From a bacterium (GTDB lineage: Bacteria > Patescibacteriota > Gracilibacteria > JAHISY01): 64,000 nt of DNA. Position numbers and translations under genes: made by a program. This document shows, piece by piece, positions 17,675 to 26,119 of this stretch. The notes under the pieces were generated by a model, which worked only from the letters and a program-made list of their open reading frames with translations, was not told the DNA's origin and did not search any database. Where the stretch lies: contig JAJYAT010000004.1 of the NCBI GenBank assembly GCA_021779375.1, positions 1 through 64,000 of the forward strand. The letters are read 5' to 3'. Numbering within the stretch: the stretch's first letter is position 1; the number at the start of each line of letters is the position of its first letter.

Positions 17675-19069
17675 ATGGATTTTCCGCTCCACGTTTTTCG
17701 CGCCTATGATGTCCGTGGCATTGCGCTCGGTGATTCACTAGAAATCACACCCGAATTCGCGCGCCGGATCGGTCACGCTTTTGTGCGCGAATTAAAAATT
17801 TCCAATCCCAAATTGGCAGTCGGTCGCGACAATCGGCTGACAGGTGATGAATTAAATTCTGCGCTCGTCGCCGGACTCGTCGAGGCTGGTGCGGAAGTGC
17901 TCGACATCGGGCACGCGACTTCGCCGTATCTTTACTTCGTCGTCTGTGATCAGCAGCTCGACGGCGGAATCGTCCTGACGGCGAGCCACAATCCGAAAGA
18001 ATACAACGGCTTCAAATTAATCGCGCGCGAGGCGATGCCGCTGACTTCTGACGAGATTCAGAAGATTGGCGCGCGCGTTTGTTCAGCCGAAGACTTCGCT
18101 ATTCGTACTGATGGAAAAGTCGAAAAAGCGGATTACCAACAAGCTTATTTCGCTAAATTGAAATCGCTTGCGCCGCTCTCGCGTAAATTGAAAGTCGTGC
18201 TCGATTGTGGCAACGGCACGGCGGGCTACTTCGCACCAGAATTTTTTCGCGCGCTGGGTTGTGAAGTTGTCGAGCTGTTTTGTGAGCCGGACGGGAATTT
18301 TCCGCACCACATGCCGAATCCTGAGGACACAGAAAGTTTGAAAGACTTGCAGAAAAAAGTCGTCGAAACTTCGGCCGATCTCGGACTGGCTTTCGATGGC
18401 GACGGCGACCGACTTGGTGTCGTCGACGAGCGTGGCACGATTATTCCGGCGGATCGAATTTTGATCTTGCTCGCGCGGGATTTGCTCGCGCGTAATTCCG
18501 GAGCAGAAATTATTTTCGATGTGAAATGCACTTACGTACTTGAGCAGGAAATTAAAAAACTGGGCGGCGTCGCGCTGCGCTGGAAAACCGGGCATTCCTT
18601 CATCAAGCGCAAAATGCGCGACGATGGTGCGCTCCTCGCGGGCGAAGTTTCCGGTCATATTTTTTTCGCTGAAAATTATTTCGGCGTGGACGACGGACTG
18701 CTCGCCGCGGCAAAAGTCACGAGCATCGTCGCCAATTCAGGACACACAATTTCCGCCTTACTCTCCGATGTTCCGCAGACGCACGCGACTCCGGAAATCA
18801 AATTGCCGATTGCTGATTCGGAAAAATTCGTGACGATGCAAAAAATTGTCGCTGACTTCTCCGCTGAATTTGAAAATGCCGATACGCTGGATGGCGTGCG
18901 CGTGAGCTTCGCCGATGGCGCCTGGGGACTGGTGCGCGCGTCAAATACCTCGCCGGTTTTGACTTCGCGCTTCGAGGCAGACTCCGCGGTACGACTCACC
19001 GAAGTCAAAAATATTTTCCGCGAACGACTTGAGAAATATTCCGCGCTCGATGCGACACCGCTGAATTAG
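17675..19069 (+). CDS. phosphomannomutase/phosphoglucomutase
   Basis: Alpha-D-phosphohexomutase that interconverts hexose 1- and 6-phosphates for envelope sugar nucleotides. It is 464 aa. The motifs appear in order: FRAYDVRG at the N-terminus, the phosphoserine loop TASHNPKEYNG, the Mg2+ loop DGDGDRLG, the sugar loop GEVSGH and the phosphate-binding RASNTSP. The longer ORF in the track (from 17204) overlaps trpB and is a shadow; the ATG at 17675 lies 1 nt after the trpB stop. PMM versus PGM preference cannot be settled from sequence. Confidence 0.93.
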   Translation: MDFPLHVFRAYDVRGIALGDSLEITPEFARRIGHAFVRELKISNPKLAVGRDNRLTGDELNSALVAGLVEAGAEVLDIGHATSPYLYFVVCDQQLDGGIVLTASHNPKEYNGFKLIAREAMPLTSDEIQKIGARVCSAEDFAIRTDGKVEKADYQQAYFAKLKSLAPLSRKLKVVLDCGNGTAGYFAPEFFRALGCEVVELFCEPDGNFPHHMPNPEDTESLKDLQKKVVETSADLGLAFDGDGDRLGVVDERGTIIPADRILILLARDLLARNSGAEIIFDVKCTYVLEQEIKKLGGVALRWKTGHSFIKRKMRDDGALLAGEVSGHIFFAENYFGVDDGLLAAAKVTSIVANSGHTISALLSDVPQTHATPEIKLPIADSEKFVTMQKIVADFSAEFENADTLDGVRVSFADGAWGLVRASNTSPVLTSRFEADSAVRLTEVKNIFRERLEKYSALDATPLN

Positions 19070-19154
19070 ACCACGAAATTCCTTTTCAGCAAGTTAAGCT
19101 GATTGAAAAAAGGCTGTTTTTGCAGTAGAATGATTGGATTTAAAAAATAAAAAA

Positions 19155-20885
19155 ATGCCAAAACTAAAACAAAAAATTATTGCGGGATTGCTGACTTTTT
19201 CTTTGCTCGCGACTTTCGTGCCGACAGTTTTTGCCGCTGACGATTTCGAGCCTTACGATGCGACTTTCGTGATTTCGGCTTATTACTCACCGTTGCCAAA
19301 TCAGCGCGTTTATTTCCGTGGGACTTACGAGGCGGATGTGCGCCTGAATGGCAATGGTACAAACGGTGCGGACGGCACACAGGTTTATCCGGGCATGCTC
19401 GCGGCGCCGGTGACCTATCCTTTCGGTATGAAAATTGAAATTCCGGGACTCGGTGTCGGGGCGATTCATGATCGCGGCGGGGCGATAGTTCTCGCTGGCG
19501 GGACGGCGATTGCGACACACGATCGGCTCGATGTCTGGATGGGGCGTGGTGAAGAGGGTTTGGCGCGTGCTTTGCAGTGGGGCGTGCGGACAGTGCATGC
19601 GAAAGTTTATCCGGCGAGTGCGACGATTGCCGAGAGCTTCACGCTACCGTCGATGTCTCCGGTTTTTGTCGCGGATTTACAAATCGGCAGCTCAGGTGAC
19701 GCGGTGACACGTCTGCAAAATGAACTTAAAACTTACGGTTATTTCCAGGATGAAGTCGACGGCATTTACGACGGGGGGACGGCGCAAGCCGTGCTCGGTT
19801 ATCAATTGGCTCGCAAGATTGTCGCGTCGGCTGATTCTGCGGGAGCCGGAATCCTTGACTCAAATACGCGGGCGAGCTTGAATTCAGAGCTTTTTCAACG
19901 CAGCTGGACGCCACCAAATTCACTGCTGATTGCGACGGCGAATGCGGCGAGCGGAGTTTCAGTCGCCCAAAATTCAAGCAAGCTAGCGACCAATTCCGCA
20001 CCTCAGCCGGCACCCGTAGCGGCGCGCTTCCCGACGACGCTCACGCTCGGCGATCGCGGCGATCTGGTGCGCGAGATGCAAATCGCGCTCACTGAGGCTG
20101 GTTCCTACGAGTGCGAAGTGAATGGAGTTTTCGATGAAAAGATGGAGGATTGTATTTTCAAATTTCAATCCGAGAACCAAATTCTCACGAGTCGCACTGA
20201 TTTCGGTGCCGGATTTTTCGGCGAAAAAACGCGTGAAAAATTGGCAAGCCTGCTTGATGCGCGTGATGCTGAAGTCGCAAAACTAATTGCCGATAAAGCT
20301 CCGACCTCGACGATTGATATTGGCGCGAGTGGTGAGGCAGTGACGAAATTACAGACCGCGCTCCACGATCTCGGTTTTTTTGACGGCGAGATTTCCGGTG
20401 AATATGATGCCGCGACTGAGGCAGTGGTGCTCGCTTTCCAAACTTCCAAAGGAATTGTTGCTTCGGCGACAAGTTCGGGTGCGGGAGTTTTTGGTCCGAA
20501 AACACGCGCTGCTTTGACTGCTGATTTGCAATCGCAATCGCTTGCGATGGCAGACCTACCGAAGAATCCAGAATGGACGCGTCAGACTTTGGTTGCCTAC
20601 ACACCGACTTTCTCGGCGAGCTTGAGCTTGGGTGACAGCGGTGAGGCCGTGACCGAGCTGCAAAAAGTTTTACAAAAGCTCGGTTATTCCGAGCTAGCAA
20701 TTTCGGGCGAATTTGATGAGGCGACTGAGTTGGCAGTGCTCGATTTTCAAATCAAATCGGAAGTGCTCGCTACGAGCACTGAATCGGGCGCTGGGAGTTT
20801 CGGCCCGAAGACGCGCGCGGCGATAAATTCCATTATCGATACGCAGCAAATCGCGCTCGAAAAAAGTGAGGCAGCCGCGGCTTAG
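19155..20885 (+). CDS. secreted 3D-domain protein with four peptidoglycan-binding repeats
   Basis: A 576-aa secreted protein. A signal peptide ending near VFAADD is followed by a 3D-type double-psi beta-barrel (about 45-160; ISAYYSPL, IHDRGGAI, RLDVWMG) with the Asp residues expected of the lytic-transglycosylase-like fold. Four PG_binding_1-like repeats of ~75 residues follow, each starting LxxGxxGxxVxxLQ and ending FGxKTRxxL. It probably acts on or anchors to the cell wall. The start is the ATG at 19155, which begins the signal sequence. A TAGAAT box lies upstream near 19127. Confidence 0.85.
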   Translation: MPKLKQKIIAGLLTFSLLATFVPTVFAADDFEPYDATFVISAYYSPLPNQRVYFRGTYEADVRLNGNGTNGADGTQVYPGMLAAPVTYPFGMKIEIPGLGVGAIHDRGGAIVLAGGTAIATHDRLDVWMGRGEEGLARALQWGVRTVHAKVYPASATIAESFTLPSMSPVFVADLQIGSSGDAVTRLQNELKTYGYFQDEVDGIYDGGTAQAVLGYQLARKIVASADSAGAGILDSNTRASLNSELFQRSWTPPNSLLIATANAASGVSVAQNSSKLATNSAPQPAPVAARFPTTLTLGDRGDLVREMQIALTEAGSYECEVNGVFDEKMEDCIFKFQSENQILTSRTDFGAGFFGEKTREKLASLLDARDAEVAKLIADKAPTSTIDIGASGEAVTKLQTALHDLGFFDGEISGEYDAATEAVVLAFQTSKGIVASATSSGAGVFGPKTRAALTADLQSQSLAMADLPKNPEWTRQTLVAYTPTFSASLSLGDSGEAVTELQKVLQKLGYSELAISGEFDEATELAVLDFQIKSEVLATSTESGAGSFGPKTRAAINSIIDTQQIALEKSEAAAA

Positions 20886-20972
20886 GAGGAATTTTTCAAG
20901 ACTACCGAGATTCGCTTTAGCCAGCATCAGTTTTACCAAAAAATGTAAGTTAAAATAGCGAGGAATTTCTTG

Positions 20973-21740
20973 ATGCAAAAAATTGTTTTAGTCGGCGGCG
21001 GTTCGGGTATCTCGCCACTCTTGGCAGAATTCGCGCGCCACGAAATTTCTGTCGCGGCGGTCGTGACCGTTTTCGACAATGGCGGCTCGACCGGAATTTT
21101 GCGCCGCGAGTTCGACATTCCCGCCGTCGGCGACCTGCGCAAAAACGTCTCGGCGACAGCGGGCGCGCTTGGTCAGTTCTTCGAAAAACGCGACGGTCAG
21201 CACGCACTCGGTAATCTCGTCTTGGCTGATTTGATTCGTGAAAATGGCTTTAAAAAAGCCACCAAAATTTTTTCGGCATTTGGTGCAATCGAAGTTGTGC
21301 CGGTTTCATTTTCGAATTCTCAAATCGTCGGCACTTTCGAAAATGGCAATAAGATTGTCGGTGAAGAAAAATTCGACCACGCGTCGAAAGAACTCGCCAA
21401 TCACAAGATTCAAAAAATTGCGCTCGAGCCGCGGGCAAAATTAAATCCAGCAGTTCCCAAACTTTTCGCTGCAGCAGACAAAATCGTCGTCGGACCAGGG
21501 AGCCTATTTGGCAGCTTGCTCGTAAATTTCGCCGTCGCAGGTTTCAAGCAAGCATTCACAAAATCCCGCGCCCAAAAAATTTTCGTCATGCACGCGAGCG
21601 AGCAATTCGGCTGTCGCAACGAAAGCGTCGAGGAGATTGTGAAAAGATTTGGCGTGGAGTTTGATGAAGTTTTACTACCACCCAAAAAACCAAAACAAGA
21701 GAATGCTCAATTACTTACTGAGATGATTTGCGTCGCCTAA
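20973..21740 (+). CDS. YvcK/CofD-like (GlmR) family protein
   Basis: A 255-aa protein of the YvcK/CofD-like superfamily, whose YvcK members bind UDP-sugars and control carbon flow into peptidoglycan precursors. Seen: the nucleotide-binding start VLVGGGSGISPLLAEF, VTVFDNGGSTGILRREF, AVGDLRKNV and VVGPGSLFGSLLV. It is shorter than typical YvcK (~310 aa). The ATG at 20973 has a good Shine-Dalgarno site (GAGGAA); TAAAAT lies at 20951-20956. The track's TTG at 20970 is the adjacent codon. Confidence 0.82.
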   Translation: MQKIVLVGGGSGISPLLAEFARHEISVAAVVTVFDNGGSTGILRREFDIPAVGDLRKNVSATAGALGQFFEKRDGQHALGNLVLADLIRENGFKKATKIFSAFGAIEVVPVSFSNSQIVGTFENGNKIVGEEKFDHASKELANHKIQKIALEPRAKLNPAVPKLFAAADKIVVGPGSLFGSLLVNFAVAGFKQAFTKSRAQKIFVMHASEQFGCRNESVEEIVKRFGVEFDEVLLPPKKPKQENAQLLTEMICVA

Positions 21741-21807
21741 TGTTTGGGAATATCCGAAGTTTGCTGGAACATAATGGAGGCAAATTTGGATGAGCGAGCT
21801 AATAAAA

Positions 21808-22260
21808 TTATTTTTTCTTTTCATTCATTTCTGTAAGTACAGCATCCAGATCATAAAATATAATTCCCGTAACAATTTTTGAGGAATTAATAGTATAATC
21901 CCTATCTTGTAGCGCATTTTCCATTACTGCCCACGATAAATTATCACCAAATTTTCCAGAAGAAAATTCTTCGGGTCTATTTTCTGGCACAATTGATTTA
22001 AGCAATTGGTTCAACATGTCCGAACCAATAGTGCCTACGATTCTATTTATTTCCTCTGCGTCATTGTTTTTGTGTGCCAGTAAAATATCTATCATTTTTT
22101 TGGTCAATTCTTCTGGCAATCGGGACAGTAATACGATTGCACTAGCGCGCCGATTCTCCTTGCGACCCAGAAATGCCGCAGAAATTATTCCTGCTAAAAA
22201 TATTAGAACAAAAATTGAGACAATGATTATTACGATTACCAAGATTATTTCCATATTCAT
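21808..22260 (-). CDS. hypothetical single-pass membrane protein
   Basis: A 150-aa protein. One strong N-terminal hydrophobic helix (IILVIVIIIVSIFVLIFLAG) is followed by a soluble helical domain with acidic and basic patches. Codon use is more A/T-rich than in neighbouring genes. No recognised family. It stands alone, convergent with the YvcK-like gene and divergent from ruvC. Confidence 0.55.
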   Translation of the reverse strand: MNMEIILVIVIIIVSIFVLIFLAGIISAAFLGRKENRRASAIVLLSRLPEELTKKMIDILLAHKNNDAEEINRIVGTIGSDMLNQLLKSIVPENRPEEFSSGKFGDNLSWAVMENALQDRDYTINSSKIVTGIIFYDLDAVLTEMNEKKK

Positions 22261-22432
22261 TTTATAAAAAATAATTTTATTAGTTCACGAATCGGATATT
22301 TCTTGTTATATGATGTAGCGAATACTTGGGCTATTTCATCTAACTCGATAATATGCGCTTATTATTTGGCAGTCAAAACTTATTTGTCTTCCTCCTGGAG
22401 TGTGGGTAGGATTCAGAGCATTAAACATTTTA

Positions 22433-22891
22433 ATGAAAATCCTCGGCATTGATCCCGGCACGGCGACGATGGGTTTCGCTGTGATTGAGAAAATTACTGG
22501 CAAGGTCGAGGCGCTCGACTTCGGCGTGATCACGACGCGACCTCGGGCTTCCGCAGCCGAGCGCTTGCTCGAAATTTCCGACAACATCGCCGAGCTGCTT
22601 ACGGTGCATCGACCAGATTTGGTTGCGGTCGAATCACTTTTTTTCTTCAAAAATCAGACGACGGCTTTCGCAGTGGCGCAGGCGCGGGGCGTCGTGCTTG
22701 CGAGCGTGGCGCGCTGCGGTGTGTCTATCACAGAGCTCACGCCGCTGCAGGTCAAGATGGCAGTGACGGGCTATGGGCGCGCTGACAAAAAGCAAATTCA
22801 AAAAATGGTGCAGCAAATTTTCGCACTCGAGAGTATTCCACGACCGGATGATGCCGCCGATGCACTCGCGATTGCTTTCGCCGCCAGCTAG
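22433..22891 (+). CDS. ruvC: Holliday junction resolvase RuvC
   Basis: Endonuclease that resolves four-way DNA junctions with RuvAB. It is 152 aa. The fold start ILGIDPGTATMGFAV provides the first catalytic Asp. AVESLFFFKNQTTAFAVAQARG carries the Glu, and the C-terminal PDDAADALAIA carries the final acidic pair. The start is the ATG at 22433, which gives the standard N-terminus; the track's GTG at 22400 adds residues foreign to the family. ruvA and ruvB are not in the window. Confidence 0.95.
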   Translation: MKILGIDPGTATMGFAVIEKITGKVEALDFGVITTRPRASAAERLLEISDNIAELLTVHRPDLVAVESLFFFKNQTTAFAVAQARGVVLASVARCGVSITELTPLQVKMAVTGYGRADKKQIQKMVQQIFALESIPRPDDAADALAIAFAAS

Positions 22892-22898
22892 AAATGAT

Positions 22899-23050
22899 GT
22901 TCTAAATGTTCTATTGTTCGCTGCGCTCCCGTGTTCGAATTGTTCTAGTGGTGATTGCGCGTACCGCCGCATTTCAAAATTGAAAGAAACGCCACATTTA
23001 AACATCTCTAACAATTAGAACAATTAGAACAACTCCAACACTTCGAACAG
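22899..23050. repeat. inverted pair of ~9-bp word arrays (array B)
   Basis: The right arm (23006-23050) has the 9-bp period ACAATTAGA ACAATTAGA ACAACTCCA. The left arm (22899-22920, and 22932-22948) carries the reverse-complement words GTTCTAAAT and GTTCGAATT. It occupies the gap between convergent ruvC and greA, so it could fold as a long hairpin in either transcript. Confidence 0.7.
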
Positions 23051-23052
23051 CC

Positions 23053-23661
23053 TTAGCTCACTTTGACGATTTTGTACTTCAGCTCGCCTGCGGGTGCAGC
23101 GACCGTGACTTCCGCGCCTTGTTCTTGGTCGATGATTGCGAGTCCGATGGGTGATTCGTTCGAAATTTTCGCGGCGGTCGGATCAGCCTCCGTCGAGCCG
23201 ACGATCGTGTAAGTCTCAGCCGGATCTTTGTCGGTCAGATTTTGAATCGTCACAGTCGAACCAATTTTCACGATTTTGCCGCTCGATTTTTTCTCAGTGA
23301 TGAGCTTCGCAGTTTTGATCATGCGCTTCAGCTCGGAGATACGACCCTCGACGAGTGCCTGCTCATTTTTCGCATCTTCATATTCGCTATTTTCAGAAAG
23401 ATCGCCGAAAGAAATCGCTTCTTTCAAGCGCGCTGCGACCTCGCGGCGTCTCACATTTTCGAGCTCTTCGAGCTCGTCTTTCAGCTTCTTCAAACCTTCG
23501 CGCGTGACAAGCGTTTCCTGCTCGTCGCCGCTCACGACTGCTCGTGCGGCGCCATTGTCATCATCATCGTCGGTCACATCGTCGTCGCCCAGACCGCTGC
23601 CAGCGATGGCGAGATCTTCTTCAGTCAGATCTTCTTCTTTTTTTGAGTCGTCGTCGTTCAT
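23053..23661 (-). CDS. greA: transcription elongation factor GreA
   Basis: Rescues backtracked RNA polymerase by stimulating transcript cleavage. It is 202 aa against ~158 in most GreA proteins, because of an acidic N-terminal extension of about 45 residues (DDDVTDDDDD). The coiled coil has the tip acidic residues in GDLSENSEYEDAKNEQA. The C-terminal FKBP-like domain includes SPIGLAII. The extension might mimic nucleic acid, but that is speculation. Confidence 0.94.
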   Translation of the reverse strand: MNDDDSKKEEDLTEEDLAIAGSGLGDDDVTDDDDDNGAARAVVSGDEQETLVTREGLKKLKDELEELENVRRREVAARLKEAISFGDLSENSEYEDAKNEQALVEGRISELKRMIKTAKLITEKKSSGKIVKIGSTVTIQNLTDKDPAETYTIVGSTEADPTAAKISNESPIGLAIIDQEQGAEVTVAAPAGELKYKIVKVS

Positions 23662-23688
23662 TTTTAAAGATTAAAAGTGAATCAGAGT

Positions 23689-24618
23689 TTAACCGAGCGC
23701 GGCGAGTTTGCAAACTTCTGTGAAGCGTTCATCGACCTCGGTTTGCAGCCGATTTTTGATCTCTGCATTTTCGGGTGCCAAGAGATGCTTGAAGCGTTTT
23801 TGGTTACGCAAAAATTCTTCAATCGGTTTGCGCTCTTTTGGCTGGTAGTTCAATTTCCATTTGCTGTTTTCGATTTCGACGAGCGACCAAAAATTCGTCT
23901 CGACGGCGGCTTTGCAAATTTCCATGCCGGCGGCAGTCGGTGATTTCCAATTCGTCGGGCAGGGTGAAAAAACATTCAAAAAAGCCGGGCCAGGCGTCTC
24001 AATCGCTTTCTTCGCCTTCGCTAATAAATCGAGATGGTGCGCCGGAGTCGACTGTGCGGCGTAAGGGATGCGGTGGGCGGCGACGATTCCCAAAATGTCT
24101 TTGCGATTCGTCTGTTTGCCTGCCAAAACATTCCCAGCCGGAGAAGTCGAAGTGGCTGCGCCGAGTGGCGAGGCGGATGATCGCTGGTAGCCCGTGTTCA
24201 TGTAGCCTTCGTTGTCGAGACAGACGAAAGTAAAATCCGTGCCGCGTTCGAGCGCGCCGGACAGGGCTTGCAGACCGATGTCGTAAGTGCCGCCGTCTCC
24301 GGCGAACGCCACGATTTTTAAATGCTTAGCTTTGCCTGTGAGTTTATTTTTCCGCGCGAAAGCTTTGTGCGCGGCATTGAGTCCGCTCGCGACTGCGGCG
24401 GTATTTTCAAAAAGCGAATGAATCCACGGCACAGTCCAGCTCGTTTGCGGAAAAGCCGAAGTGCAAATTTCGAGACAGCCCGTCGCATTCACGACGACGA
24501 TGGGTGCGTCGGTCGAGCTCAAAACTTGTTTCACGATGGAGCCCAAGCCGCAGCCGGGGCAGAGACGGTGACCGCCGACGAGCCTCGACTCGCGCGATGC
24601 TGCAGTTTTCAGATTCAT
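23689..24618 (-). CDS. porB: 2-oxoacid:ferredoxin oxidoreductase, beta subunit
   Basis: Thiamine-diphosphate-binding subunit of pyruvate (or 2-oxoacid):ferredoxin oxidoreductase. It is 309 aa. Seen: CPGCGLGSIVKQVL near the N-terminus, FAGDGGTYDIGLQALSGALERG (the TPP/Mg2+ motif) and DNEGYMNTGYQRSSAS. Last gene of a minus-strand operon, porGD-porA-EamA-porB. Its start overlaps the EamA gene by 4 bp (ATGA), implying translational coupling. Confidence 0.93.
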   Translation of the reverse strand: MNLKTAASRESRLVGGHRLCPGCGLGSIVKQVLSSTDAPIVVVNATGCLEICTSAFPQTSWTVPWIHSLFENTAAVASGLNAAHKAFARKNKLTGKAKHLKIVAFAGDGGTYDIGLQALSGALERGTDFTFVCLDNEGYMNTGYQRSSASPLGAATSTSPAGNVLAGKQTNRKDILGIVAAHRIPYAAQSTPAHHLDLLAKAKKAIETPGPAFLNVFSPCPTNWKSPTAAGMEICKAAVETNFWSLVEIENSKWKLNYQPKERKPIEEFLRNQKRFKHLLAPENAEIKNRLQTEVDERFTEVCKLAALG

Positions 24619-24947
24619 TTTTGTAAAATTGGAAATGGGAAAAGCAAAAGTGCGAGCGCGATGAAGCCCAGCGCGACGCCGAGATATTGGACTGTCGAGA
24701 GACGTTCACCAAAATAAAAATAGCCGAAGATTAAACCGGTGAGTGCGATTGCGAGCGGCGCAGTCGCGACGGCGAGCGACAGCGAGGATTTTCTCACCGC
24801 GAGAGTGAAGAGTAGACTGCCCAAAAAATAAATTGCGAGTGCTGCCGTGAGCCAGGTGCTGCTATTTTTGAGTGACCACATTTTCGCCAAAAAATCGCCG
24901 CTGGCGTAAAAAATTACCGCGCCGAAGATGTAGAAATAAAAATTCAT
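24615..24947 (-). CDS. 4-TM EamA/SMR-like transporter within the por operon
   Basis: A 110-aa protein with four hydrophobic segments, the size of a single EamA or small-multidrug-resistance unit. FYFGERLSTVQYLGVALGFIAL matches the last two helices of that superfamily, which pairs as dimers. It overlaps porA by 4 bp upstream and porB by 4 bp downstream, so its synthesis is tied to the oxidoreductase subunits. Substrate unknown. A second single-unit EamA protein lies at 45688. Confidence 0.75.
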   Translation of the reverse strand: MNFYFYIFGAVIFYASGDFLAKMWSLKNSSTWLTAALAIYFLGSLLFTLAVRKSSLSLAVATAPLAIALTGLIFGYFYFGERLSTVQYLGVALGFIALALLLFPFPILQK

Positions 24948-26119
24948 CCGCGCAGATTTACAAAATTAATTTTGGGAAATTTTGCTTGCGCGAGCGTCGC
25001 AAAAATTTCTGTCGCGTGTTCCGGATTAAATTGTCTTTGACCGATTCCGTAAATAAAATTCGCGGTTTCGGTCTTCGCTTTCGCCGCGAAGAAGGCGGAG
25101 TTTATTTCATTAAACAAAACGCCACCGCTGGAACCGAGCGGCACCATGCGATCTAAAATCCCTATTTTCTTAGATTTTCCGCAGGCTGCCAAAATTTCCT
25201 CGGTCGGGAATGGTCGAAAAGTGCGGACGCGAATTACACCAACTTTTTTCCCAGCCTTCCGCAAATTGCGTGCCGCGACTTGCGCCGCACCGGCTGCCGA
25301 GCCGAGGACGATTAAAATTATTTCGGCGTCTTTTGTTTCAAAAGTCTCAATCGGGGAAATATAGGATGCTCCCCCCGAGAAATCTCGGGGGTTAATTCCT
25401 TCAAATTTCGCGCCGACTTCGGTGACAACTTTCCGTGCAGATTCGAAAGCTTCGAACTGACCGCGTTTCGCTTCGAAAAAATATTCGGGCGAAGTGTAGC
25501 CGCCGAGCGTGAGGGGTTTTTCGAGATCAAACAGATTCGGAAATTTCGGTGGCTGACCGACGAATTTCCGCGCTGTGGCATCGCTCAAAATTTCAACATT
25601 GGTCGCGAGGTGGGAAGTCTCGAAACCGTCGAAACAAATCATGACCGGCAGGCGCACTTTTTCCGCAATCGGAAAAGCCTGCAGAATAAGGTCGTAAGCT
25701 TCTTGCGGTGAACCGGCGAAAATCTGAATCCAGCCGGAATCGCGCTCGAGCATCACATCGGAATGATCACCGTGAATCGAGAGTGGTGCGGAGAGCGCGC
25801 GATTGGCATTCGCCAAAACAATCGGGAGACGCATGCCGCCCGCATTCACCAAAACTTCGTGCATCAGTGCGAGACCCTGACTGGCGGTCGCAGTCATCGC
25901 GCGCGCGCCTGCTGCGGCTGCACCGATACAGGCGGACATCGCGGAATGTTCGGATTCGACGGCGACGAATTCCGTTCGCACTTCACCATTCGCGACGAAT
26001 TCCGAAAACTTTTCCGGAATCTTCGTACTCGGCGTAATCGGGTAAGCGGCGACGACGTCGGGCTCGATTTGGCGCATCGCTTCCGCTATGGCTTCGTTGC
26101 CAGTTAGAATTTTTTGCAT
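24944..26119 (-). CDS. porA: 2-oxoacid:ferredoxin oxidoreductase, alpha subunit
   Basis: Catalytic-core subunit, 391 aa. YPITPSTKIPEKF, SEHSAMSACIGAAAAGARAMTATASQGL and NANRALSAPLSIHGDHSD are family-typical. The start overlaps the end of porGD by 1 bp. Between KFEG and YISPIE lies NPRDFSGGAS, encoded by a 20-bp palindrome (25372-25391) that looks inserted in frame near the junction of the two main domains. The likely substrate is pyruvate, but other 2-oxoacids cannot be excluded. Confidence 0.93.
   Translation of the reverse strand: MQKILTGNEAIAEAMRQIEPDVVAAYPITPSTKIPEKFSEFVANGEVRTEFVAVESEHSAMSACIGAAAAGARAMTATASQGLALMHEVLVNAGGMRLPIVLANANRALSAPLSIHGDHSDVMLERDSGWIQIFAGSPQEAYDLILQAFPIAEKVRLPVMICFDGFETSHLATNVEILSDATARKFVGQPPKFPNLFDLEKPLTLGGYTSPEYFFEAKRGQFEAFESARKVVTEVGAKFEGINPRDFSGGASYISPIETFETKDAEIILIVLGSAAGAAQVAARNLRKAGKKVGVIRVRTFRPFPTEEILAACGKSKKIGILDRMVPLGSSGGVLFNEINSAFFAAKAKTETANFIYGIGQRQFNPEHATEIFATLAQAKFPKINFVNLRG
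25372..25391. repeat. 20-bp palindrome inside porA
   Basis: CCCCCGAGAAATCTCGGGGG has 9-bp perfect arms around AA. It is read in frame as part of NPRDFSGG in PorA. A related CCCCGA...TCGGGG structure occurs in the intergenic repeat near 47655-47682. Confidence 0.65.
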
